DNA from: Spiroplasma litorale
GTDB lineage: Bacteria; Bacillota_I; Bacilli_A; Mycoplasmatales; Mycoplasmataceae
NCBI RefSeq assembly: GCF_001267155.1
Contig: NZ_CP012357.1
Location: forward strand, 1,116,001-1,180,000
Reading direction: 5' to 3'
DNA: 64,000 nt
Shown in pieces: positions 9,390 through 21,655 of the stretch. The first letter of the stretch is position 1, and every line of letters starts with the position of its first letter. Under the pieces are notes generated by a model. It did not search any database. It had not been told where the DNA came from and saw only the letters and a program-made list of their open reading frames with translations. The position numbers were made by a program, and so were the translations under genes.

Positions 9390-11351
9390 TTATATATTTT
9401 TTGGATATATATAAAAGGATTGTTTCTCCCTTGAAATAGATGAATCTTTTTTGATTATAAACTCTATTACTTCATTTTCATTTATTAATTCACAATCTTC
9501 ATCCCTATTATTAAATCTTGAATCTACTTTTAGATTAAATTTTATATCAATATCATTTTCAAAATTGATAAATGGCGTTTTTAATTCTAATTTATTTTTT
9601 ATTTTATTTAGAAATGAATTTTTACAATCACCAACTTTAACATCAATTTCACTTAAAATATTATTCAATTTATTTATATCGAAATCTTTTGTTACATAAT
9701 TAAATGAATCTCCAGATAATAAGTTAGATCCATTAATTACTTTAAAAATAACATTTTCACCAGCTTTTAAATAAATTCCATTATAAGGATCATCAAAATG
9801 TATTTTATAATCTATACCTTCATTTAATACTTCAAATTTAGAGTTCGCTTTTAGAACACTATTTATTATTTTTTTGACTTCATTTTTTTCAATACCCGCT
9901 TCTATTTTAATAGACGATTCAGATTCATTTAAAACTAAATTATCTATAAATTTTTTTACATCAATAGCGTTTAAATTATTTGTTAAAATTTTTATTTTTT
10001 TATTATTTTGTAAAAATAATTTAGAATCCTTAGATGGTTCTATTTCTATCTTTTCCTCACCAACTATAAATTCAAAGTTTTTTGAATATTTTACTTGAAG
10101 TTCATCAATAATACTTGACTCTTTAAAATTATTAGATAAAATTTCATAAATTTTTTTATTAAATTCCTCTTTTGTTGTTTTTCCTATTAATACTTCAATA
10201 TTTAATATATCATTTTCAATGTAACTTAAATCAATTTTTGGCGTTATTAATTTAATTTCCTTACCAGAAATTCATTCAGAAGTACTAATTGGATTGATTT
10301 CTATAACAGTATTAGGATACAATATTGAGAATGAGTTATTTAATTTTATTGTATAATCAACGTCCATTAAAGAATCTGGTACATATTCTTTAATAAGTTT
10401 ATTGATATCATTTTTTATATCAAAAACTGATACATTAAAGTTGTTATTTAATTCAAGAAACTTATCTTTAATTTCGTTCAAATTAAAGGTTTTTATTAAA
10501 AAATCTTTTTTTATACCTGTTAGATATCTTGAATTTTTATCTGGGCGTAAAGAAACAATATTACCATCTTTTAAAATGTCTTGGTCAAATTTGAAATCTA
10601 TATAATAGTCAACATTTAGTTTTGAGTATTTTGAATACTTAGAAATTTTGTTTATTATTTTTTTAACTACTGTATTTTTATTTTGGTTTTGCCTAGGGTA
10701 AATATCCTTATAATCTATAGTGTTTATATCAAGCAAGTATATTTTATATTGTATAAATCCTTTTAATATTTTGGAATCATTTACACTATTAACATATATT
10801 ATATCGTTTTTGCTTCATACATCATTGAGCTTTGATTTATATTTTATTTCAAAGTCAACTTTATATATTGTATTTAGTATTGTTTCTTCAATTTTTAAGG
10901 ATAAATAATTTATTGAATCATTAATGTTTTCATTAGTTTTTGGTTTAAAATTTTCAAATTCTTCAAGAAAATTATTTAAACTTATGTAATTTACAACTTT
11001 TATTATAGGTCTTGTTGCGTATAACAAATTAGAGTTTTTTATTGCAAATATTATTGCTTCATCCCCAACTTCAAAAAAATCATTATCATTGCTTCAGCTA
11101 ATTGTATAATCTATATCAAAAACCAACATTTTAAACTCATCGTTTATTATTTTTATTATATTTTTTTTGTATATTTCTTTTTTAGATAATGGTTTAGGTT
11201 CTGGTATTTTATTTTCAATCGATAATAAATCGACTTTATTTTTATTCTCCTCAAAAAAACCTTCTTTTTCATCTATAAAAGAACAAGAATAAACATTAAT
11301 AGTACTTGACAAAAATATTAATAACGCCAAATTTACAACTAGTTTTTTCAT
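9390..11351 (-). CDS. large lipoprotein made of repeated domains
   Basis: This 653-residue exported protein begins MKKLVVNLALLIFLSSTINV with a lipobox-like VYSC, so Cys near residue 23 is the probable lipid anchor. GTGAGG upstream supports this ATG. The mature part is a chain of about six or seven diverged units of 80-100 residues. Each has a DYTI-like core (DIDYTIS, NVDYYIDF, DVDYTIKL, GIDYKIHF) followed by a strand such as EAIIFAIKNSN, NIVSLRPDKNS or ENVIFKVINGSN. This pattern suggests a string of beta-sandwich or similar extracellular domains. It stands alone and is divergent from the gene at 11425. Surface adhesion or binding is a reasonable guess, but no named domain is recognised. Confidence 0.75.
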
Positions 11352-11424
11352 TAAATAAAACCTCACTTATATATTACATTAATATATAATAAAATTATTA
11401 TAGAATTTAAAAATAGGAAACAAT

Positions 11425-12294
11425 ATGAAAAATTCTTTGCTCGCATTAAGCCTTATTTCATTAATGATATTAAATTTTATTTTTATGATTTCATCAACAT
11501 ATTTATCTTTTTTTGGTATAAATTATTCTATGAATTATTTAAATATAGAAATTAAAAATCTTATGAATACTTTTATTGAAAAAAATAAATATTTAATAAA
11601 TTATGAAAATAATAAAGAATATTTGAGTTTAATATTTGGTAATATTAACAAAAAAACAATATTTAGTGTTAAGAATGGCATAGGTGTTTATAATCTAAAA
11701 AAATGAAAGGATTTTATATCTTTAAACCCAATTAATTATAGTAATGACTTATATTATTACTATTTAAGTTTGATTAATTTACCAATAAATTATTTGAAAT
11801 TTTTTAGTAACAAATTACTTTATAATAATGATTTTTTAATAAATTATGAATATGATAATTTTTATATGTTAAAAAAATTAAATGAAAAGGAATCTTTAAT
11901 AGATAAAAATTATTGATATGAAATTAATGAAAAGGATAGTTACTACAACTTTTTATATAACTCTGTTTATTTATTTTTGGATACTTTAGAGCAATTAATT
12001 TTAAAGCAATTAAACGAGAACATTAATTTGTTTAATAATTCCAATTTTATAATTTCTGACGTAATAAGCATTAAGGAAAGAAAAAACAAAATTCTATCAT
12101 ACAGTTTTTATATTGTTGAATTTAAAAAATATATTTATAATAGTTATTTAAATTTTATTTTTTTAATTATTATTTTACCGATTAGTTGATTTTTCTTTTT
12201 ATTAATGCTTTTTATAAAAATTATTATTACTATCAAAAAAAATGGTTTACAATTTAAATATTTAAAATTCATATTTAATTTTAAATATATTTAA
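11425..12294 (+). CDS. two-anchor membrane protein, unknown
   Basis: This 289-residue protein has an N-terminal hydrophobic segment (about residues 5-30), a large central part rich in Asn, Tyr and Leu that should lie on one side of the membrane, and a C-terminal membrane segment near residues 232-265 followed by a short Lys-rich tail. TGA codons for Trp occur near residues 94, 160 and 255. AGGAAAC precedes the ATG. Its last 14 bases overlap the convergent gene at 12281. The signal-anchor plus tail-anchor arrangement suggests an extracytoplasmic domain held at both ends. No family is recognised. Confidence 0.6.
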
Positions 12295-13672
12295 TTTTAA
12301 AGTTTATATCCATTATTTTTTTTCCTAATTTAATATATAATCTGCCATTTTTTATATTAATAATTGCACATATAATATCGAAAATTCCATTATTATTAAA
12401 ATAAAAATATATTTTTAAATTTTTAAAGCTAATTTTTTCATATTTAAGTTTTGAATTTAATTTATCTAAAATATTTAAAATATAGAAAGATCTGCACAAC
12501 TTTGGATTATCAATTAGTTCATTGTTTAAAAGATTTTTTAAAACAAAAGATGTATTAATTTCGTACTTTAAAAAAAAACTCTGAATATTATCAATATTCT
12601 TTTTGGAATTATTTATAATAATTTTAAAAAGAATATTGATATGTCTTGTCAATGTCTCATTTTCCAATGATAATTTGATTTTTGTTGGCAATAAAGATAT
12701 CGAATTTACTTTTATTGAGTTTTTTCAGTTATCTTGTGTATAAATTTTGTTTACTATGAAGTTATAGAAATCATTTTCAACATATTTTTTAGAATCATAT
12801 TTAACATCTAACAAAATTGAAAGGTTTTTCTTTTTTGCAAAATTAACTAATATTTCATTATTAGATAAATTTTCAATTTTTGTGCACTTGTTTTTTTTAA
12901 TAAAATTTATGAAATCTTTATCAAAATAATATATTTCATTTATAAATTCCAAATTATCTTTTGTAAGTAAATTAACATTCCATTTTATATTACTACCAAA
13001 GTATATGAAAACTTTAAAAAACATTAACTTAAAATTATCAATACAGTAAACATAGTCTATAAATTTTTTTGAGTTTATTAAATTAATTGGAAAGCAGTTA
13101 CCACTATTTTTAAAAGAAATAAAATTAACATTGTATTTATGAGATATTTGGGAAATAGAGGAACAAATAAGATCTAATATTTTGGAGTTGTTTTTTTGTT
13201 TTATTGAAAAAGTGTCACTTGAAATTATATTTATTTTTTTATAATTATTAAAATAATTAATAATATTTTTAAAATCATTTGATTTAAAAAATTTTTTTTC
13301 CTCAAATATTTGATTATAGTCTGTATTATAAAATTTTGAATAATCTACATTTATGTAACTAAAATTTATTGAGTAATAAAATTTTTCTTTTGAATTGAAG
13401 TTACAAATTTTCTCATCAATAATATCTAATTCAATGATAGATTTAATATTTTTAAATGTATTTAATATATAAGTTGTTGCCATACTTGCATTTGTAATAC
13501 CACTACCTATTGTACATATTATAAAATAAACATCAAAGTAAACATAAACTTGAACAATAATATTTTTTCACCAATATTTATAAATTATTATAAAATCACT
13601 TTTTTTATTAAGTTCAAAATATACTTGTGAAAAAAATGCAAACTTTATTTGTTTAAAATATTTATTTTTCAT
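12281..13672 (-). CDS. unknown protein with N-terminal membrane segment
   Basis: This 463-residue protein begins MKNKYFKQIKFAFFSQVY, has one membrane segment near residues 38-60 (IIVQVYVYFDVYFIICTIGS), and then about 400 residues rich in Asn, Phe and Ile with no recognisable motif. Two Trp codons are TGA. An ATG two codons earlier (13678) is an alternative start; AAAAGG lies before both. It converges with, and overlaps by 14 bases, the gene ending at 12294. The N-terminal part may be a signal anchor holding a large external domain. Confidence 0.6.
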
Positions 13673-13865
13673 TTTCATCCTTTTCATATATTCTATATTA
13701 ATAAATTTTATTTTTTAGTAAAAAAAATATGTTAGATGGATTTTATAAATTTAAATGTTTTTTATTAATGTTGAGTTTAAAATTATGATTTGTATATTTT
13801 ATTATGTATGTTTATTTATAAAAAACAAATTAAATTTTTTTTAAGTAATCCTGTTTTATACATTA

Positions 13866-15521
13866 TTAATCTAAATTTGCAATTGCAGTATTTAAAGATG
13901 GTTCAATAGAAATATCGATTAAATTTATCCAGTAGTTTCTATCATCATAATTATAATTTTTTTTAAATTCTAATGATTTTGATAATCTTTTTAAATTTGA
14001 TTCACTTAGTTTTTCTTTATAATAGGAATATTTTTCATACAGTGAACTTATATTTTCATCTTTGTATTTATTTAACAATTTATCTTTATCTATTTTTATT
14101 ATAGATATTGGTAATACTGAAAAACTATTTTCATACAGAGTGCTACTCAATTCTAGAGATTTAATATTTTCGTTTTTTTCACTTAAAATTTTAGATAAAC
14201 TCTTGTTTTCATTCTCTAATTTTATAATTTGATTATTTTTTAAAAAACTATCATTATCAAGATTTTTTATTTCTTTTATTTTTTCATCTTTGTATTTATT
14301 TAATTCATCATGTAAAGTATTTTGCATAGTTGAAATATACGAGTTTTTAGCATTTCTAATTTCTATATAATTTTTTGTAGTTTCATAAATTTGAAATGCA
14401 GCTGTGAATATAGTAATAAGTGCTAATGCTTTGATCATCAAAGGGAATCTAGCTGTTAATGAGAGATTAGTTGATTTTTGTAATTTTTTTATTAAAAGTT
14501 TAGTTAAAGCAATAGCTTCGTAAATTACCTTTGCAACACGACCAATATCTTCAATTCCTTTATCGTTTCATCTATAGTTATTTTCTATTTCTATTGCTAA
14601 ACTAGTTAATTCTTGATTTAAAGCAACTGTTAATCCTGCTGCGGCTGCGGCTGCGGCTGTTCCAACACCAAGTGCGACCGCTCCAAATAAAGGTATTAAA
14701 GCTAATACACTTGAAGCGATAGCTACTGAAGCAAGGGTTGTGGCAGAAATATAATATGCATTTACTGTGTTTCATTGCATTTCAATTTTATCAAAGTTAT
14801 TTATTGTTTTCTGCTTCTCTGTAATATAGTTGATTTGCCTTTGTAATTCAATAGATTTTTCATTAATATTTTTTATAGAGTTTTTTATGTTTAAAATATT
14901 GTTATTATTTAAATTTATTTTTGATATTAAATCATTTTTTTCTTTTAGTAAAATAATTTTTTTTATAGCATATAAATTATCTAAACTTTCTAAGCTGTTA
15001 TTTAAAGATTCTATATAACTACTAATTAAATCGTACTTAACGACATTATTTAAATTACTTCAAGATGACAAATTATTTTTTACATATAATGACTTTAGAT
15101 AATCATACTTTGAATAATCTTTATTAAATTTACTAATGTAAGTTTCAACATCATTTATTAAGATGTTCTTTATATAATTAATATCTTTATTTAAATTTTC
15201 TATAGAATAAGAACTTAAAATTCTTCTCATTGAAATTTCGTTTTGTACACTAGTAACACAATATAAAAAATCTTTTTCCCCACTTTTTTTAAATAAATCA
15301 TTTTTTGTAGAATTAATGTATTCTTCAGTTAAAAATGATGGAATTTTTGCCTTGTTAAAACTATCTAAAATATCATTTTCTGATGTGTAAGTATAATTAT
15401 TTGAATATTTTTTAGATTCTTTTTTAAAATTTGATATAACCATAAAAGTTGTTATCAAACTAGACGTTGCCAAAGTTAAACTTCCGATTATAGATAAAGA
15501 TATTTTGTATTTTCTTTTCAT
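13866..15521 (-). CDS. coiled-coil membrane protein with hydrophobic hairpin
   Basis: This 551-residue protein has a signal-anchor (MKRKYKISLSIIGSLTLATSS), a long helical part (residues about 35-235), and then a small-residue hydrophobic stretch near residues 250-290 (ATTLASVAIASSVLALIPLF, then a Gly/Ala-rich run with seven Ala in a row). After a further hydrophobic segment near residue 360 (MMIKALALITIFTAAFQIY), a second coiled coil runs to about residue 460. A helical bundle with a buried hydrophobic hairpin recalls alpha-pore-forming toxins of the Hbl/Nhe/ClyA type, but that is structural inference only. AAAGG precedes the ATG. It stands alone on the edge of the mobile-element region. Confidence 0.65.
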
Positions 15522-15674
15522 TTTATACTTTTACCTTTCTTTATAATTATAAACTAATAAATTTATATAATAGCTTTATTAACTAAATTTTTTTAAAATT
15601 ATTATTTTTTGGAAATTTTTTAAATAGGTTTTCATATATTTAATATATATAAAGATTATTTATTATTAAAATAT

Positions 15675-16000
15675 ATCTGGAAAAAGTTTTTTAAAGTCTA
15701 TTACACTATTAAATTTATTTCCATACTCGGCGAAGTCACAATCTTTGATCAACCTTTTAAAGACTAATGAGTGTATTGCTTTAAAATCGATTAAGACATT
15801 GATAAAACAGTTTCTTTTTTAATTTTTTAATTAATTTTTTACAACATAAGATGTATTTGAAGTATTTATGTATGTTTGTACAATTAAAAAATCAACTTCA
15901 AAATATTATATTATTCTAATTACATCTTTAGTTGATTTTATAACCACTTTTTTGTTTTCGGTTTATGAAAAATTAAAAACTATTATATTTTTATTTGATT
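15675..16000 (-). pseudogene. relic gene, possibly an old transposase
   Basis: Minus-strand fragments read KKVVIKSTKDVIRII, then after a stop YFEVDFLIVQTYINTSNTSY, and finally DFAEYGNKFNSVIDFKKLF. Several stops and frameshifts interrupt them. A better-kept parallel copy lies at 22885-23230 on the plus strand. The DFLIVQTD-like segment and element-rich surroundings suggest the catalytic part of an integrase-type transposase, but this is uncertain. Confidence 0.4.
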
Positions 16001-16032
16001 AATTACAAAAAAATACACATAACGCTAAATAG

Positions 16033-17221
16033 GGAAAAATAAATTCTACACTAGAAAGAGGTGTAGATTTTTTTATGTCAAAAAATTTAACTATTGAACA
16101 ATGAGTGAGAATAATAAATGTATTTAAAACAGAAGAAATACTAAAGGCGGTAACTAATTACAAAAAATTGAAAGGAAAATTTATAAAATATTCTTACGAT
16201 ACTCAAAAAATGATAAGAATTAAAGCTAATTTACTAAATAATTATGGTATGAAAAGTTTATTAAGAAAAAGCGAATCAGACAGACCAAAAAACGAGATGA
16301 CTCTGATATTACCTGGTATAATCGATGATTTAAATGAGGAACAAAAAAAAAAAAAAATTATTAAAGATTGAATTAAAATTCAACGAAATAAAAAAGATAA
16401 AAATTCATTAAAATGCTTGATTACTTTAAATATTAATATTAAGGCTAGAATATTAAAACTCCATAGAACTTCTTTTTATAAAAAACAAATTTTAAGAGTT
16501 TATAAATTGGATTATTTAAAAAAAATAGTAGGAAAAATATTGATTGACTCAAAATTTATTTATGGAAGTAGAAAAATTGCTATTTTACTAGGTGAAGAAG
16601 GCATTACAATCAATGATAGAAATTTAAGAAATTATATGATAAGATGAGGATTTTTTATTAAAAGAAGAAGAAGAAGTCAGGAGTTAAAAAATACAAGTAT
16701 AAAATTTGTGGACTTAATAAAAAGAAATTTAAACCCTGAAATGGATAATATAATTGAAACAGATGTATCATATTCCTGAATTTAGTAAAAGAAAATAATT
16801 TTTATCTTTTTGCAGCAATCAGTCATAAAACAAGGAAAATTGAGTCTTGATTATTAGATAGAAATGATTCTGAATTAGTTGTAAACACAATTAAAAAAAT
16901 TAATAAAACTAATTATATCTTGCATTCAAATCATGGTACTCAATATTCAAGTGTAAAAGTCCAATACTTATTAAAAAGGCTTAATTGTAAAACATTCATG
17001 AGTAGAATTGGTAACTCTCTTGACAATATAGAAATTGAATATTTCTTTGGTTGTTTAAAAGGAGAATATTTAAATCATATATCTACTTACAAAATGAGTT
17101 ACAATGAAATAAATGATCATATTAATTGGTACAACAATGAAAGAATTCAAAAAACATTAAATTGAAAAACGCTAACTAGTGTCCGCATTAAAATATAATA
17201 ATTGTAGAATTTATTTTTTCC
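16033..17221 (+). mobile_element. IS3-family element, copy A (defective)
   Basis: This 1.19-kb element is bounded by inverted repeats (GGAAAAATAAATTCTACA at the left and the complement at 17203-17221). It codes for an orfA/orfB-type transposase on the plus strand. It shares about 160 bases of left flank with copy B. It is inactive because of a frameshift and a catalytic substitution. Confidence 0.8.
16075..17197 (+). pseudogene. IS3-family transposase, frameshifted (copy A)
   Basis: The first frame (16075-16785) carries the orfA-like part, the HTH_21-like region (IYGSRKIAILLGEEGI) and the first catalytic Asp (ETDVSY), then hits TAG after a net frameshift. The second frame (about 16790-17197) continues with the rest of the integrase core to NWYNNERIQKTLNWKT. 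The second catalytic Asp of the DDE triad is changed to Asn (HSNHGTQY, where copies B and C read HSDHGTQY). The Glu is kept (DNIEIEYFFG). Here orfA and orfB are in one frame across an A-rich tract at 16340-16355. Confidence 0.8.
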
Positions 17222-17232
17222 AGTTTAATTTC

Positions 17233-17520
17233 CCAAATGATTTTTTAATGATATTTCAATTTCAAAGTTTCTCTTAATTGTTCTATGCCTATATTAATAG
17301 GTTTTTAAAAATAAAATGATGAAATTTAATTTTTTTTATATTTTCTTTTTGTTTTGATTTAACTACCTTATTCAATAGCGCCATCCCCTTTAAATTTTAT
17401 CTCTGATTTAACATTTTAATCTTACTTTTCTAACTTAAAATTTTTATGTTTATTTATAATTGTTTTTTTAAATCATATTAAGGTTTTCTTTTTATATTCG
17501 TTTTTTTCATATAAAATTAA
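17233..17520 (-). pseudogene. relic of a second IS3-type element (orfA part)
   Basis: The stretch resembles the first part of the intact element that follows (compare 18460-18750): both hold a TTTCAAAGTTTCTCTTAATT-like block, a Trp-rich helix-turn-helix part and a MAKQW-like start region. It is full of small changes and no longer open. It lies directly against the right end of copy A. Confidence 0.5.
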
Positions 17521-17559
17521 GGAGTTTCAGTAAAATATAAAAATTAAAAACACTCTTTA

Positions 17560-18822
17560 TGAAATTGTCAATTAAAATTGACATTAAAAAGATACTTTCT
17601 CCATACGAATTTCGTATGGAGTTTTTTTATGTTTTAATGAAGGTCTAACATAATTATAAAAATCTATATAGTCTGAGATAATTTTATAAATATTTGAATG
17701 ATGTAGTTCTTTTACTTTATATGTATATATACATTCATTTTTAAAAGTTCCAAAAAAAGACTCACAGGCACCATTATCTGGTGAATTTCCTCTTCTTGAC
17801 ATAGAAATATTTATATTATTAGTTTTACATAATCTTTCTCAAGTTTCATTTGTATATGGTGATCCTTGATCTGAGTGGATTATCTTTGGTGCACCTCTTT
17901 TTTTAATGGCGCTTATTAAATTTGTATGACATAATTTATTATTAGGACTAACCGATAACTTTCAATCAATAATTTCTGAATTAAACAAATCCTTTATAAC
18001 AGATAGATATACGTTTCCATTAATAGTTTTTATATAAGTTACATCTGTTACTCATTTTTCATTTATATTTTTAGATTTAAAGTTTCTATTTAGTAGATTT
18101 TCAAATCTTAATGGACCTGATTTATCATAATTTGGAACTTTCTTTTTCTTTGCTGCTTTTAAACTCATTGTTTTCATATATCTATAAACAACTCAAGGTT
18201 TTAATCTTTCTTTAAAGTATTTGTTTAAAAATAAAGTTATCATATTATAACCATATCTTTTTTTAAACAAGTAAAAAAGTCATCTTATCTTAATTGCTAA
18301 AATTCTATTATAATTTTTATACTTTGGTTTCCCGTTTTTAAGTCATTTTAAATATCCATACCTTGAAACTTTTAAATATAAACAAGCTAATTTTATAGAA
18401 AACATTTTCTTGATATTAAAAATGGCGAAGTACTTTTCCTTAGTCGTCTTCGCCAAATGCTTTTTTAAAGCTCGTTCCAGTTTCAAAGCCTCTCTTAATT
18501 CTTCAACACTCATATCATCAGGTTCTTTAAAAATTCAATCATGAGATTTAAATTTTTTGATATTTCCTTTTGCTTGTGTTCCACTACCTCATTCAAGGGC
18601 TCCTTCACCTTTAACTTTTACCTCTGATTTTCATCTTTTAATTGTACTAGTACTAATATCAAACTTTAATGCCGCATTTAAAATACCAATTTTTTTTGAT
18701 TCATTAATTATATTAAGTTTTTCATTTTTTGTTCATTGTTTTGCCATATAAAAAGAACACCTTTCAATAAAATTTTAACAATAAAAGTACTTTTTTACTG
18801 TCAATTTTATTTTAGATGTTCA
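17560..18822 (-). mobile_element. IS3-family element D (apparently intact)
   Basis: About 1.26 kb. The ends carry imperfect inverted repeats sharing AAAATTGACA, then a TAAAAA-type run and TACTTT, beginning TGA at one end and ending TCA at the other. It contains one uninterrupted transposase gene. A target-site duplication is not obvious. Confidence 0.75.
17584..18747 (-). CDS. IS3-family transposase, orfA and orfB fused
   Basis: This 387-residue DDE transposase is uninterrupted. The N-terminal helix-turn-helix (MAKQWTKNEKLNIINESKK to about residue 60) is followed by a Lys/Glu-rich linker (EELREALKLERALKKHLA) and the orfB part with an HTH_21 region (KRYGYNMITLFL). The integrase core shows Asp (WVTDVTYI), Asp (HSDQGSPY) and Glu (NGACESFFGTFKNE). 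Many Trp are TGA. In most IS3 elements orfA and orfB are joined by ribosomal frameshifting; here they are one frame. All catalytic residues are present, so it may still be active. Confidence 0.9.
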
Positions 18823-19375
18823 TTACTGTCATTTTTATTTTAGATATTAATTATAGTTTTTTAATTATCATTTATAAAAATATTAGAGTTATCATTTAAT
18901 GAGAGAATATACTCAATATAAATTGAAATAAATAATTTATTAGGGGTTGACTGTGAATATACTATTTTAAATCAATCATATGATTTAAAGAAAATAATTT
19001 TTTTTGTTTTGTTTAAATTGTATTTAATCTAAAATTATTTTAAATTTTGTTATGTCTTAATAGTGTTACAACTTTTTAAATTATTTATACTAATTTTTAA
19101 TTAAAACGTATTAAAAAATTTAAACTTTTCAATTTTAATTAATTTGCATATTATTAAATTTTCTTTTAAATTTAATACATTTTTCATATAATAATAACTT
19201 TATGTTTTCATTTTTATTTAGCACATTTCAATTAATTTACAACTAATTAACTACATTAATAATTTATATTTATAAAAATGTACTGTGTAAATTATTATTT
19301 AATCATCTTAATACTTTTTTTGTATCATAAACAAACTTTAGCAATAAATAAATTATTAAAATTTTTTATAAACAA
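18823..19375. other. non-coding AT-rich stretch
   Basis: About 550 bases with no coding frame, RNA gene or convincing signal. The sequence AATGTACTGTGTAAAT near 19278 recurs near 23893, close to the paralogous gene at 24006. Confidence 0.4.
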
Positions 19376-20236
19376 TTATATGTCATAAACAATATTTTTA
19401 ATGTTATTTATGTCATTCATAACCGCTTCATCAAATATATCTATGTAATTTTTTTTATTATATTGTCTTTGCCCATACAATCCAAAAATTGAGTTATTAA
19501 AATCATCTTGTTTATTAATGAGTATATCTAAAACAATAAAACCTTTTTTTGAAAACATGTAAGTTGTGTCAACCATTAAAATGTCAATTGTTAAATGTAT
19601 ATTTTTATCTATTTTATTAAATTGAACTTTTTGGTGGATTTTATTTTTAAATTTATTTGCAATATCATCTAATGGTATTCTTTCATTAAATATTATTTCT
19701 TGTTTTAATATTATTTTGTTTATTTCTTTATCATAATAAAAATTAATAAAAATGATTTCAAATTTAAAATTATTAACAACAAAGTCAAATTTATTATTAA
19801 TTTCAATTGTTTTATTTTTACTAATAAGATTAATTAAATCGGATTTTTTTAAAATGCTTTTTTCAATAACAATTTTATTAACATCTATTTTATAGTTTTT
19901 TAAATAATATTTAAATACTTCTGTCCATTTAATTTTAAGTACTTTTATATTTATTTTTGTATATCTAATTTTACATACAATATGAAAAATTAAAATCGGT
20001 ATGTAGGTTATTGAAGATTCTACAGACATACATATGTATAGAGATGCAATTGCGATATGAATATTAAAAAAAAATAAAATAATTATAAATAGTACTACCG
20101 CTATTAAAATTATTAAAATTGGTAAAACTAATGTGTTTTTAGTCAGTGATTTTTCTTTTCAACTTAATCAACTATTATTTTTTTTTGGCACTTTTTCTCT
20201 TTTCAATTCTTTTATTAAAAAGTCTTTTCCAGTCAT
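19376..20236 (-). CDS. membrane protein with cytoplasmic domain, paralogue 1
   Basis: This 286-residue protein starts MTGKDFLIKELKREK, has two membrane segments (about residues 34-57 and 60-85), and then a soluble domain of about 200 residues. It is a clear paralogue of the protein at 24006-24902: both have QEIIFNERIPLDDI, a DTT motif (MVDTTYMFSKKG) and FGLYGQRQYNKKN. TGA encodes Trp at two places near the start and one possible site before the first membrane segment. The start has no strong ribosome-binding site. The function is unknown. It is intact in a decaying region, which argues for use. Confidence 0.65.
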
Positions 20237-21655
20237 TTAATAATTAAACTCCTACTATTATTTTGTCATATTTATATATAACTATAACAAAATATCTAGA
20301 TTTTTACAATTTTTAAATATTTTATATTTAAAAAATTTAAGACAAAAATCAAATAAATTATACATAATATATAAAAAACTTTGAAATACTATTATATCTT
20401 TTGATATTGACTTACTGTTAAATTATTAACGTTTGTTAAAAATATTTATTTTCAAATAGACCCTAATACTATTTTAATTTATCATCTTAATTTGATAATT
20501 AATAATTTTTTAGTTAATTAATAAAATATTCTGTTAGAAAATTATTTCTAAACATAATTAAAAATTAATAAAGACGTATTTAGATAGTTATTAACTAACT
20601 TTTTTACCTCAATAAATTAATTTTAAGTTACCAAATCTGCTTATATAATTAAAAAGTTTAATTTATACTATTTCATAAATTTATTGAAGCCCTTAATTGT
20701 ATTTTAGTATCATTAGATTTTTAAACAATAAATATAGAAATTAATCTATATATAAAAATTAATTATAAGAAAATCTGACTAAAAACTCCATTTTTTAACT
20801 ATTATTAATTCTTATTTTTCGCTTTTATTTAAGTAAATTTATAAATTTGTAGCTTATTTTAACATTATTATAAAACTTTAAAAATTCACTTTTTACATCA
20901 GAGTTTTTAATTTTTAGTTTAATATATCAAATATTTATAGTAATTAACAAATAAAACTATTATATTCAATAAAAAATGTTATATATTAATCTTACATACT
21001 TATTACTAGTTAATTTTTATTTAAATTTAATGAAGAAACGGCTTTTCCAAATAAAAACTTGACCTTGCATTTTATTTTTTTATATTTAAATTGTAAATTT
21101 TTTTATTAGTTATTTTTTTACATGTAAACATTAAATTTAAAATGTAATTATTTTAAATTAATTTTAAATTTCTTAATATTATAATTCATTATTAGAAGAA
21201 TAGATAAAAAGTAATATAATAAAATAAAAACCTTAAATAAACCATATTAACATATTGAAATTAACTATTATGTTTTTATAGAAAGTTTGTTTTTTAAAGT
21301 AAATAATGATAGATAAAAAAAATCATATTGAGGAAAATCAAAAATATAATTGAAAATTGAATGTAGATATTCAAATAAAACAATTTGTAATATCAATGAA
21401 CTGGAAAGTGGCTTAAACTAATAGATTTGTAATATTAATATTATATAAAAAATATTTAAAACAAAGATCTTAAAGAAGAAAAAACTTGTAAATTTATATA
21501 AAGTAAAAAAAATTAAAATTATACACAGCCTAATGTTAAATGTCATACTAATTTAATTAAGAGAATTTTTTACCAAATATAATTTAGAGAAGATTGGAAT
21601 GGAAGCTTATTTTCTAGATATTATTATAGGTTTAAAAAAACCAAAAGTTTAAAGT
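20237..21655. other. 1.4 kb of degraded AT-rich DNA
   Basis: No coding frame of credible length or composition, no RNA gene and no clear repeat is seen on either strand. It looks like eroded DNA between the paralogue at 19376 and IS copy B. Confidence 0.5.

Noticed and set aside
20237-21655. AT-rich stretch considered as a replication origin.
   Set aside because: No cluster of DnaA-box-like sequences and no dnaA or dnaN nearby.
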